Positions 1 through 5,843 are shown, counted from the stretch's first letter. The stretch: DNA of 8,384 bases from Prevotellaceae bacterium UBA1743 (GCA_002314945.1 DCHV01000068.1:1-8384); one strand, 5' to 3'. Program-made: numbers and translations. The notes: generated by a model from the letters alone, not told the origin.

Positions 1-455
1 GCCAAGATACCCAATACAATCGTCATCTGATTCAGGCTCACCATACGTCCTCGTATCTGTGCAGGACTCACCTCGGCAATATACATCGGGGACAGGGCGC
101 TGGCTATGCCTATGCCTATACCGCCTATGAAACGTGCGATATTGAAGAGTGTGAAATCATTGAATATACCCGTCATCACAGCACTTACCGTAAACAGTAC
201 AGCAGCAATCGTCAACAGTGGTTTGCGACCATAGCGGTCTGCCATGCTTCCAGCAGCCATAGCGCCAAAGAGGCAACCAATCAGCGCGGTAGTCATCGCC
301 ACTCCCTGCATCGTAGGATTGTCCGTGATGCCAAAGAATAGTTCGTAGAACGGTTTTGCACCACCTATCACTACCCAGTCATAACCAAACAGGAGACCTC
401 CCATGGCAGATACCATGCAGATGAAATAGAAGAACGATTTGTTGTATTTTACCAT
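1..455 (-). CDS. MFS sugar transporter, sugar porter family (5' part; 3' end outside window)
   Basis: This is the first 151 residues of a major facilitator superfamily sugar porter, an inner-membrane secondary transporter that usually takes up monosaccharides with a proton. The start is the ATG at 453-455 and the reading frame stays open to the left edge. Helix 1 contains GGLLFGYDWVVIGG, the sugar-porter G-x-L-F-G-Y-D signature, and it is followed by AKPFYELFF. The loop between helices 2 and 3 has the classic MFS motif GSMADRYGRKP (about residues 68-78). Helix 4 has ARFIGGIGIGIAS followed by PMYIAEVSPAQIRGR, the family's PxYxxEx(S/A)PxxxRG motif. Substrate cannot be told from this part. It belongs to a different transcription unit from the primase and muramidase genes to its right, with its own promoter-like box and a repeat array between them. 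The missing C-terminal half is an effect of the window edge, not a truncation. Confidence 0.93.
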   Translation of the reverse strand, partial: MVKYNKSFFYFICMVSAMGGLLFGYDWVVIGGAKPFYELFFGITDNPTMQGVAMTTALIGCLFGAMAAGSMADRYGRKPLLTIAAVLFTVSAVMTGIFNDFTLFNIARFIGGIGIGIASALSPMYIAEVSPAQIRGRMVSLNQMTIVLGIL

Positions 456-499
456 GTCGTAAACGTGTTATTTGTTGCTATTATCAGTCATATTTCATG

Positions 500-507
500 C
501 AAAGATA
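500..507 (-). promoter_or_regulatory. Bacteroidales-type -7 box for the MFS gene
   Basis: On the minus strand these bases read TATCTTTG, a match to the Bacteroidetes sigma-ABfr -7 consensus TAnnTTTG. It lies 45 bp upstream of the MFS ATG. I see no good TTTG -33 element at the usual 19-20 bp spacing, so the call rests on one box and position. Confidence 0.45.
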
Positions 508-545
508 TACTTTTTCAGTTGAATCCCCTCTATTTTCGTGTAGAT

Positions 546-629
546 TTTCATCTATCATCTCTCATCTTTCAACTCTCATCTTTCAACTTTCAACTCTCAT
601 CTTTCAACTCTCAACTCTCAACTCTCAAC
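546..629. repeat. 12-unit heptamer tandem repeat
   Basis: Twelve consecutive 7-bp units of the form T(C/T)TCA(A/T)C run without a gap; the second unit, TATCATC, is the only one with A at position 2. Read on the minus strand they are G(A/T)TGA(A/G/T)A. Six of the last nine units are TCTCAAC or TCTCATC. The array starts on the stop codon of the P5-like gene and ends about 40 bp from the MFS -7 box, so it fills most of the intergenic gap. Uniform 7-bp spacing points to slippage-type expansion. A role in transcription or as a phase-variable spacer is possible but not shown. Confidence 0.85.
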
Positions 630-1035
630 CTCCCCACACTCCCCTGTACGCTTCCTCCAGTACCGCATCCTCGGGAATCATCCGCGATTCTATCCATGCC
701 ATAGCCTTCACCAGGGAGCATATGTTGTCGCTTACGTCATCCTCAGGCAGAGCCTGGCACATCTGCGCCACATGGGTGATGTATTGCTGCGTCTTGTTCT
801 CGTGTGGAGGTGCCCAGCGAGAGATAATCTCGCGTATGGAGTGCAGGTGGTACTTGTGGTAATACGTATGCAGGATTTTCAGGGCTGCTCTGTAGCCATA
901 GAAGTCATTCTCGAACTGTAGGAAGTCGGGGTCTGTCCCGTCCTTACGCTCACCCACGAAGGGCTTTCTGCCCCCCGTGGTCTTGCGTATGTTCAGTGGA
1001 TTGTGGTTGCGTTGTCCGCGTGTATGTGTGCACAT
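625..1035 (-). CDS. P5-like phage-type muramidase (RGxRNxNPLNIR family), 136 aa
   Basis: A small protein of the family often labelled 'structural protein P5' in Bacteroidales genomes. It starts with the hallmark RGQRNHNPLNIR (residues 6-17). It then has a region rich in conserved aromatic and charged residues, with FLQFENDFYGYRAALKIL at about 38-55. The second family motif RWAPPHENKTQQYI lies at 73-86. The RGxRNxNPxNIR motif also occurs in phage lysozyme-like or lytic transglycosylase proteins, so cell-wall cleavage is the likely activity; this is family inference and the catalytic residue is not certain (E29 is a candidate). No signal peptide is visible, as expected for a phage-type enzyme needing another exit route. 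The ATG at 1033-1035 is preferred to an in-frame TTG two codons upstream. The gene begins 42 bp after the primase stop and is probably co-transcribed with it. Its TGA stop lies inside the first heptamer unit downstream. Confidence 0.8.
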   Translation of the reverse strand: MCTHTRGQRNHNPLNIRKTTGGRKPFVGERKDGTDPDFLQFENDFYGYRAALKILHTYYHKYHLHSIREIISRWAPPHENKTQQYITHVAQMCQALPEDDVSDNICSLVKAMAWIESRMIPEDAVLEEAYRGVWGG

Positions 1036-1064
1036 ATTCAACTGTGTTACTGTGTTACTGTGAT
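1023..1064. repeat. Left copy of a 42-bp direct repeat with CACAGTAA iterations
   Basis: The minus strand reads ATCACAGTAACACAGTAA and continues with a third partial unit, so the octamer CACAGTAA is iterated about three times. The segment aligns without gaps to 8343-8384 with 5 mismatches in 42. The copy here covers the primase-P5 intergenic gap and the first codons of the P5-like gene. Confidence 0.75.
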
Positions 1065-1077
1065 AGTGTGTCTCTCC

Positions 1078-3291
1078 TTAGACGAATTTCTTCAGGTAAT
1101 AGTCTGTTTTGGTGTAGAGCATCGTGAGGTCGTCACGCTCCACATAACCGCGATAGATCCATGTACTTACCATGTGTTGCGCACCGCCGTTCATTCCCTG
1201 CTGGTTGCGTACCTCCTTAGCCTGCTCCATGGTGAAGGTGTCTGGCAACATGTCGAGCAGGTTCTTTGGACCGTGCTGGGGCTTCACATTCTCAGCTGCC
1301 TTGTCATTGGCTATCTGATCGCCGAAGAAATGCTGCTTGCACCACAGATCGTACTGCAGGCTCCACTCCACGAACTCGGCGATATCCTTCGACCAGGTCA
1401 TATCGTGGGCGATGTAGAGCACCATAGCTTTCAGATAGGCGATGGTCACAGCACGATAAGCCATATCCTGCAGTACGTCATCATCCGTCAGTGCAGCATC
1501 CTCCAGACACTTCTCCAGCAATTTTCCTGCCAGGTCCAATGCCTGCCTGCACTCCACATGACCTGTAGCCAGGTTGAGATTGGTGATGTATGGCTTCAAC
1601 GTCTCTGCATACTTCTCGTCGTACTTCCCATAGATAAAAGGTTTTGTCTTGTCTGGTACAATGGTACAGAAGTTGATGCGGCTCAGCGTACCATCTATCA
1701 TGCGTCCTTTGAAGAATCGTATGCCCTTCTGTATGGTGGTAGAGGCGTTCCAGTTCCAGCGGATATCCACACGAGCTGTCACCGATTGAGTCCCGACACG
1801 TTCCTGACCGTATTTGCCGTTGTCAAAGCAGAGGCAGATAATCTTGCCGATGTCCTTTGTACCATTGGTCTGCAGTTGCTTCAGCAAGTCCAGTTCCTCC
1901 AGGTTGGTGTAGAGGTATTTACCTCCTGCATCCTTCATACGTTGTACAAAGGCGGCGTTGGTCATGTCAGAGACCAGAACCTGCACGCAGAGATCATCCG
2001 GACGCTTGGGCTTCTCCTTGTTGGCACCCTTGTTGACCGTGGCATCCTTCCACTCCTGTTCACGACGGCGGTTCAGTTCGTCACGCTCCACGATGTCAGC
2101 CACGATGTATTCAATAGGCTTGTTAACCGCACTTTTACCGCTCGACTGCTTGGCAATGTTCACGCACATGAAGGTAGCCTCCTTCTCCGTGCCGTCCAGT
2201 AGCCAGAATTTCACACCGTTCAGATGGATACCCAGCGCAGGGAAAACCGCATTTGCCACGGAAGGACGGCACACCTCAGGCACGTTCTTCGTCAGGTGAG
2301 CGATGAGTTTGGGCAGTTTCACAGGCATCTGTGGAGGGAGGCTGTCACCCTCCTCATCCACTGTCTGCTCTGCTTTCTCCACGATGAGTCTTGCATTCTC
2401 TATGGCACGCTTCACGATCTGCGGCATCTGCTTGTATTGCGCACGCTGACAGGCAGAATCAATCGTTCTACGCCATTTCGTTGCATTCTCGCCATACGTA
2501 GGCAGCACCTGAGCAATCCACTCTGAATCGTCGTTGCATACATATCTCAGATAGGCTGCCATGGAGAAGATGAAGTTGTTGCGCGAACCATGGGCAGGTG
2601 TACCTCCCAACTGTGTCTCCAGGGCAGATACCAGCATCGTGTACGGTATGCCGTCGTAGTCCTGGGGGTAGGGGACGGAATGTTCTGTACATTCCGGTTG
2701 TTCTGTATTTTCCGGAAGTTCCGTTGATTCCTGAATCTCTGAAGGTTCAGCAGGCTCCACCTCCTCACCCTCAAACAGACGTTTCTCGTTGAGGTAGAGG
2801 AAATAATCCTCGGGTACACAGAAACTGAGTCGTGCCAAGTCCTTGGTACAGGCATCCACATTCTGCAGTTTCAGCGCCTTGACATAGTACGTCTGAGCAT
2901 CTGCCATCTTCATTCCTGCAGGTACAGGGAATATCAGTCGCAGGCCTTTTGTCGAGGGAGTGACGTGAGCGACAAGCAATCCCATTGCCAATGCCGACTC
3001 AGCCAGCTCCTCGTATTTCTTGCGTGGATCTTCCACGTGATCCAGATCCAGCATGATCAGACCGCTGTGATGAGCAGCATAGTTCTTGCGCTTTCCATCG
3101 TCGAACCACGCGTGCCAGCAGAAGGCAGGCAGGTTGCGCTTCAGTTTGCTTATCTCACTTGCGTCGCTCAACTTAGCTATCTGGTCACAGATGCTCTTCA
3201 CGCGCGGATCACTCACTATCTGGTGAAACAATTCCTTGCTCACCTCGGTAGCCTTGCCGGCTACACTGGTAACAAAACTAAATTTATACAT
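1078..3291 (-). CDS. VirE_N (BT4734-like) primase-type domain fused to DUF3987 helicase-like domain, 737 aa
   Basis: A two-part replication-type protein. The N-terminal ~170 residues match the VirE_N/BT4734-like fold, related to archaeo-eukaryotic primases. They contain SGLIMLDLDHV (residues 76-86; metal-binding D82 and D84 by analogy), TPSTKGLRLIFPV (111-123) and DACTKDLARLSF (146-157). An acidic Glu/Pro/Thr linker (about 174-206) follows, then a region around 212-285 like a primase C-terminal helper domain. The DUF3987 region from about 320 carries a P-loop-like NIAKQSSGKSAV (378-389) and a Walker-B-like YLYTNLEELDLL (459-470). A DNA priming/unwinding role in phage or mobile-element replication is the family expectation. 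The ATG at 3289-3291 is chosen over a TTG two codons earlier because MYKFSFVTS is a natural N-terminus. No promoter box was found directly upstream, where the foldback repeat lies. The gene precedes the P5-like gene by 42 bp. Confidence 0.85.
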   Translation of the reverse strand: MYKFSFVTSVAGKATEVSKELFHQIVSDPRVKSICDQIAKLSDASEISKLKRNLPAFCWHAWFDDGKRKNYAAHHSGLIMLDLDHVEDPRKKYEELAESALAMGLLVAHVTPSTKGLRLIFPVPAGMKMADAQTYYVKALKLQNVDACTKDLARLSFCVPEDYFLYLNEKRLFEGEEVEPAEPSEIQESTELPENTEQPECTEHSVPYPQDYDGIPYTMLVSALETQLGGTPAHGSRNNFIFSMAAYLRYVCNDDSEWIAQVLPTYGENATKWRRTIDSACQRAQYKQMPQIVKRAIENARLIVEKAEQTVDEEGDSLPPQMPVKLPKLIAHLTKNVPEVCRPSVANAVFPALGIHLNGVKFWLLDGTEKEATFMCVNIAKQSSGKSAVNKPIEYIVADIVERDELNRRREQEWKDATVNKGANKEKPKRPDDLCVQVLVSDMTNAAFVQRMKDAGGKYLYTNLEELDLLKQLQTNGTKDIGKIICLCFDNGKYGQERVGTQSVTARVDIRWNWNASTTIQKGIRFFKGRMIDGTLSRINFCTIVPDKTKPFIYGKYDEKYAETLKPYITNLNLATGHVECRQALDLAGKLLEKCLEDAALTDDDVLQDMAYRAVTIAYLKAMVLYIAHDMTWSKDIAEFVEWSLQYDLWCKQHFFGDQIANDKAAENVKPQHGPKNLLDMLPDTFTMEQAKEVRNQQGMNGGAQHMVSTWIYRGYVERDDLTMLYTKTDYYLKKFV
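2677..2748 (-). repeat. In-frame 18-bp coding minisatellite in the primase linker
   Basis: Four 18-bp units (2677-2694, 2695-2712, 2713-2730, 2731-2748) differ from one another at several positions but keep the register. They encode hexapeptides of the type E-x-T-E-x-P in the acidic linker (ESTELP, ENTEQP, ECTEHS). Because units are multiples of three, copy-number change would lengthen or shorten the linker without breaking the frame. Confidence 0.65.
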
Positions 3292-3309
3292 AGTCAAAAT
3301 AATATTTAA

Positions 3310-3522
3310 GTTAGATTTTTAGTTGAGATTATTAGTGGATTTTGAGGAGTGCAGCGACGACCCTGTACAAAATTTTCCTTCATTATTTTTAGAAAGATTT
3401 TGAGTGAAGATTTTAAAATCCCAACCGAAAATCCTTGCTGAAAATAGGTTGACGATTATCTTTTGTCCTGGTCGCCTACGGCTCAAAATCCACTAAAAAT
3501 CTGCACATAAAATCCTTACTGA
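3310..3522. repeat. Empty (MITE-like) copy of the foldback repeat
   Basis: This 213-bp unit is the uninterrupted version of the element at 3541-4230. Its left half (3310-3412) aligns to 3541-3643 at constant offset 231 without indels. Its right half (3411-3522) aligns to 4120-4230 with one single-base gap. The ends form an imperfect inverted repeat of about 40 bp: the left arm contains agtggattttgag and the right arm its exact complement ctcaaaatccact. The pairing extends inward through gcgacgaccc on the left and ggtcgcc on the right. No ORF of note lies inside. It sits 18 bp upstream of the primase start codon on the minus strand. Confidence 0.8.
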
Positions 3523-3540
3523 CATTAAGGTTTATACTTA

Positions 3541-4230
3541 GTTAGATTTTTAGTTAGGATTATTAGTGGATTTTGAGGAGCGCAGCGACGACCCTCTACA
3601 ATACTTCCCTTTATTATTTTTAGAATGATTTTTAGTAAAGATTATCACAATAATCTGTCTCATATTACGTTATAATATAACATTCAACTCTCAATTATGA
3701 CGGAAACCGAATATACTCAAGCCCTTTACAATATGTTCGCTCGTATTGTGGGTTGCGCTTTCAAATCCTACAACTATTGGCATGAAGATGTAGATGAACT
3801 CTGCTACGAAGCTGGATTGTACATCGAACTTGAAGATGCCGGCTTTGTTCCACATCGTCAAGAGGAATTCCCTATTTATTACAAAGGGCGTCCAACACCT
3901 ATCAAGAGAAGAATGGATCTTGTCGTTTCTGATTCAAGGCTGGGGGATGTGGTTCTTGAACTGAAAGCCATAAGTTATGTTAGTGATGAACAACGCAAGC
4001 AACTATGGTCATACATGAAACTGACAGGTATTCGTTATGGAATGCTAATCAATTTCGGACCTAAAGGTGTATTTAGCGAGAACTGGATACTTGATGAAAA
4101 GACCGATAAGTGTAAGAGGTTTTAAAATCCCAACTCAAAATCCTTGCTGAAAATAGGTTGACGATTTCTTTTTTGTGGGTCGCCTACAGCTCAAAATCCA
4201 CTGAAAATCCACACCTAAAATCCTTACTGA
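3541..4230 (+). mobile_element. Foldback repeat copy carrying a GxxExxY gene (candidate mobile cassette)
   Basis: The left arm (3541-3643) and right arm (4120-4230) are the two halves of the repeat seen whole at 3310-3522, here separated by about 476 bp holding one plus-strand gene. Outer arms are inverted: the left contains gattattagtggattttgag and the complement of the right reads gattttcagtggattttgag, two differences in 20. The central break has a TT overlap, so removing 3642-4119 would give the architecture of the empty copy. No clear target-site duplication was found. The right end (4224-4230) overlaps the last codon and stop of the 118-aa gene. No recognisable transposase is present, so the mechanism of movement is unknown. 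A structured RNA rather than a DNA transposon is an alternative. Confidence 0.65.
3697..4125 (+). CDS. GxxExxY-family protein, PD-(D/E)XK nuclease-like, 142 aa
   Basis: The only clear plus-strand gene. It matches the GxxExxY family (PD-(D/E)XK type 3 fold). Features in order: IVGCAFKSYNYWHED (17-31) and an ELCYEAGLYIELEDAGF helix (34-50); EEFPIYYKGR (56-65); RRMDLVV (71-77) with candidate catalytic D74; VVLELKAI (85-92) with E88 and K90 forming the ExK; then QLWSYMKLTGIRYGMLINFG (102-121), the family's Q...Y signature. The length is typical. The defining GxxExxY motif is altered: D31 stands where Gly is usual, with E34 and Y37 kept. Family function is not established; nuclease activity is inferred from the intact D...ExK. 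The stop codon (4123-4125) lies in the right arm of the surrounding repeat. No Shine-Dalgarno or TAnnTTTG box was found; the leader before the ATG is AT-rich. Confidence 0.85.
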   Translation: MTETEYTQALYNMFARIVGCAFKSYNYWHEDVDELCYEAGLYIELEDAGFVPHRQEEFPIYYKGRPTPIKRRMDLVVSDSRLGDVVLELKAISYVSDEQRKQLWSYMKLTGIRYGMLINFGPKGVFSENWILDEKTDKCKRF

Positions 4231-4580
4231 TTCATCAATTCCTTTCTGTCCAGTGTGATTTCGCCCATCACAAGAGGCATGATGCCCTCGATACGGTCCT
4301 CACTCTCCTGACGCTTCTCCAACACGGGTAGCTTTATCTGGATGATGTAGTGACGGCTGGTGCGCTTTACGTGGTAGTTCTCACCATCGCAGATACGGTT
4401 GATCACGGGAGGAAGATATACGCGATTGCTGTCCTCGAAATCCACACACGCATTCTGGGCGACCTTCAGCGTGCCGTGCATACGTATTTCCTCGTTCAAT
4501 ACAGGTTCATTACTCGGCATTCCACTATCGAAGTGGAAGCCCTTCTCACTAATTGTTGCAATTCCTTCAATCTTAATCAT
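4224..4580 (-). CDS. Hypothetical protein, 118 aa
   Basis: I do not recognise this family. The sequence alternates hydrophobic and polar residues (KIEGIATI near the start, HYIIQIKLPVL at about 77-87, LVMGEITL at about 103-110), suggesting a mostly beta-strand soluble protein without membrane segments or signal peptide. The ATG at 4578-4580 is preceded by ATCATT, the same bases found before the chosen start of the sigma gene upstream. It begins 36 bp after the sigma gene stop, so the two are probably co-transcribed. Its final Gln codon and stop fall in the outer 7 bp of the GxxExxY cassette, so its C-terminus may have been set by the insertion. Position next to a sigma factor and ahead of a primase suggests a phage- or mobile-type accessory role, but no function can be assigned. 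Confidence 0.65.
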   Translation of the reverse strand: MIKIEGIATISEKGFHFDSGMPSNEPVLNEEIRMHGTLKVAQNACVDFEDSNRVYLPPVINRICDGENYHVKRTSRHYIIQIKLPVLEKRQESEDRIEGIMPLVMGEITLDRKELMNQ

Positions 4581-4582
4581 AA

Positions 4583-4616
4583 TGATAGTTGATGGTTGAT
4601 AGTTGATATTGATAGT
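4583..4616. repeat. Short GTTGATA heptamer run
   Basis: On the plus strand the units GTTGATG, GTTGATA, GTTGATA and a 6-bp TTGATA follow one another, filling the gap between the sigma gene stop and the 118-aa gene start. The unit is close to the 7-bp unit of the array at 546-629 but lies in the opposite orientation relative to transcription. Confidence 0.6.
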
Positions 4617-5270
4617 TCAGGCTGCGAAAATCATTGATAATTTTCTCAAACCTCTTTCCTTCAGTTTGCTTACACGGCTGGGGCTTACACCCATCACCGC
4701 CGCGGTCTCGTCACAGTTCATTTCTTGGCCATCCAGGCCGTAGAGGCATTCCAGTGCCATGCGTTCTTTGTTGGTAAGACCATCGAGCATCTCCCCTACG
4801 AGTGCCTTACGCTCATTTTCTGCATCCGTCTCGGCATTGTCGGCCGTAGCTACCTGATAGAGTATTCGGTCGGTGGGCGAACCGTTATCACTGTCCATTG
4901 CATAACCGCTTGCTACATCTTCCAGGGTAGCGTCGAGATGCCATACACGAGCACCACCAGTGTAGTTGCAGGACGTGCTCAGAGGCGTGCCGTACTTGTG
5001 GATAGCGATCAAGATGTGCTTTTTGCAGTATATGCGTGCGAAGACTCCAAATTCTACCCCTTCTTTCTCGTCATAGCGTAACGCTGCTTCCATCAGTCCA
5101 TAGAGTGCCTCTTGTTCCAGGTCCTCTTTCAAGATGCTCTTCTCGTGACGGCTACGTCGGAGCAGATAACTAAACTTCCAAGCCATTTGATTGGCCAGAT
5201 CAAGATTCTCGCAGACCAGCATTCTCTGGTCATCGTTCAATTCTTTGCTGAAATTCTCTTCTTCTTTCAT
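4617..5270 (-). CDS. Sigma-70 family RNA polymerase sigma factor, 217 aa
   Basis: Region 2 spans about residues 13-95, with core DLEQEALYGLMEAALRYD (50-67), then FGVFARIYCKKHILIAIHKYG (74-94), including the -10 recognition helix. Region 4 spans about 158-212, with LTNKERMALECLYGLDG (165-181) and the helix-turn-helix ETAAVMGVSPSRVSKLKERG (188-207). The linker (95-158) carries SPTDRILYQ and looks like a reduced region 3, so this resembles a small group-3 sigma factor more than a minimal ECF one. It should direct RNA polymerase to a limited promoter set, perhaps those of the surrounding module. Start choice: the open frame extends to a GTG at 5312 and an ATG at 5300, but the ATG at 5268-5270 gives MKEEENFSKEL and shares the leader ATCATT with the 118-aa gene. 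The upstream gene ends 75 bp away. No anti-sigma factor is adjacent. Confidence 0.88.
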   Translation of the reverse strand: MKEEENFSKELNDDQRMLVCENLDLANQMAWKFSYLLRRSRHEKSILKEDLEQEALYGLMEAALRYDEKEGVEFGVFARIYCKKHILIAIHKYGTPLSTSCNYTGGARVWHLDATLEDVASGYAMDSDNGSPTDRILYQVATADNAETDAENERKALVGEMLDGLTNKERMALECLYGLDGQEMNCDETAAVMGVSPSRVSKLKERGLRKLSMIFAA

Positions 5271-5345
5271 AATGATGTGTTGTTTTGTGTCCCATTCCAT
5301 AACCTTATACACGCTACCCCCCGAAAACCATGTGTCACTTTTGTG

Positions 5346-5744
5346 TCATTTGTGCATTTCTTGAAAAATTTTCTCCACCAACTCCCAGCCGGCAGGTACC
5401 AATCCCACATTCGTGCAACGATGCTCACGCAGGGTACGCAGGTTACGAACGCCAAAAATTGCCTCCAAATCCTTCTTGGGGAACTTCACGCTGCCGCTCA
5501 TCCAAACATAGCCACCCGCACGTTTGTTATACACAGGTGTATCACCACACCACATCCTGCCGCAGAAGTAAGCAAGCAGCGTCTTGCTCTCCAGCAGCCA
5601 CACCAGTTTCCCCTCCGCCGTAACATTCAGGTAACCCTCCTCTACGGCTGCATACAACACCTCCTCGCATAGTCCCACGCGCAGCTTCATCGGAAGATGT
5701 TTCACGAGTTCTTCCAGTATCTCGTTTCGTACAGAATGTCTCAT
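5346..5744 (-). CDS. Hypothetical protein, 132 aa, first gene of the sigma-primase series
   Basis: I do not recognise this family. The start is set by the ATG at 5742-5744, which has a perfect Shine-Dalgarno AAGGAGGTC just upstream; an open in-frame extension to a TTG at 5816 is rejected because it runs through the predicted promoter start. The N-terminal part is helical and charged (RNEILEELVKHL, 6-17). The middle holds YFCGRMWCGDTPVYNKRAGG (59-78) with two cysteines, and the C-terminal half has FPKKDLEAIFGVRNLRTLREHR (88-109), which could be a small DNA-binding helix-turn-helix; that is inference only. No signal peptide or membrane segment. It has its own promoter-like element and precedes the sigma gene by 75 bp, so it probably heads the minus-strand unit. 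Confidence 0.75.
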   Translation of the reverse strand: MRHSVRNEILEELVKHLPMKLRVGLCEEVLYAAVEEGYLNVTAEGKLVWLLESKTLLAYFCGRMWCGDTPVYNKRAGGYVWMSGSVKFPKKDLEAIFGVRNLRTLREHRCTNVGLVPAGWELVEKIFQEMHK

Positions 5745-5747
5745 CTT

Positions 5748-5756
5748 GACCTCCTT
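5748..5756 (-). promoter_or_regulatory. Strong Shine-Dalgarno site (AAGGAGGTC)
   Basis: The minus strand reads AAGGAGGTC followed by AAG and the ATG at 5744. Bacteroidetes genes generally lack Shine-Dalgarno sites, so a near-perfect one is unusual here and decides the start codon. Confidence 0.75.
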
Positions 5757-5777
5757 GTTTTTAGGGTTGGTTAATGA

Positions 5778-5791
5778 GACAGCCGGCTGTC
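5778..5791. promoter_or_regulatory. 14-bp perfect palindrome in the 5' leader of the 132-aa gene
   Basis: GACAGCCGGCTGTC is a perfect inverted repeat about 35 bp upstream of the start codon, between the predicted promoter and the ribosome binding site. It could be a dimeric repressor operator or a small RNA hairpin in the leader. Nothing in the window shows which. Confidence 0.4.
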
Positions 5792-5813
5792 CGTTATCAG
5801 TTGAATTCGTAGA

Positions 5814-5843
5814 CAAAGGTATGGATTCTGTGTATCTGACAAA
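5814..5843 (-). promoter_or_regulatory. Bacteroidales-type promoter for the 132-aa gene
   Basis: On the minus strand TTTG (5840-5843) and TACCTTTG (5814-5821) are separated by 18 bp, matching the TTTG / TAnnTTTG consensus at close to the usual spacing. Transcription would start near 5807, leaving a leader of about 60 nt that contains the palindrome and the strong Shine-Dalgarno site. Confidence 0.65.

Noticed and set aside
546..629. CRISPR array
   Set aside because: Units are 7 bp and contiguous with no spacers; no cas-type gene is in the window.
465..862. Plus-strand frames across the heptamer array and the P5-like gene
   Set aside because: They translate the tandem repeat into low-complexity Ser/Leu/Phe sequence and then run antisense to the P5-like gene.
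625..1035. Naming the muramidase-like gene as a PRD1 P5 spike protein
   Set aside because: The label comes from database naming; the RGxRNxNPLNIR and WAPPxENxTxxYI motifs fit the phage lytic-enzyme-like family, and no collagen-like or trimeric spike features are present.
1003..2202. Long plus-strand open frame of 399 codons opposite the primase gene
   Set aside because: It is antisense to a protein with clear VirE_N and DUF3987 motifs, and its translation is rich in Leu, His, Val and Cys with no domain-like pattern; it is a shadow of the minus-strand gene.
3301..3545. Target-site duplication around either repeat copy
   Set aside because: Flanks of the two copies were compared by eye (atatttaa and cattaagg; atactta and ttcatc) and no convincing short duplication was found.
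5745..5816. N-terminal extension of the 132-aa protein to a TTG codon at 5816
   Set aside because: It would start inside the predicted -7 box, and the ATG at 5744 has a perfect Shine-Dalgarno site.
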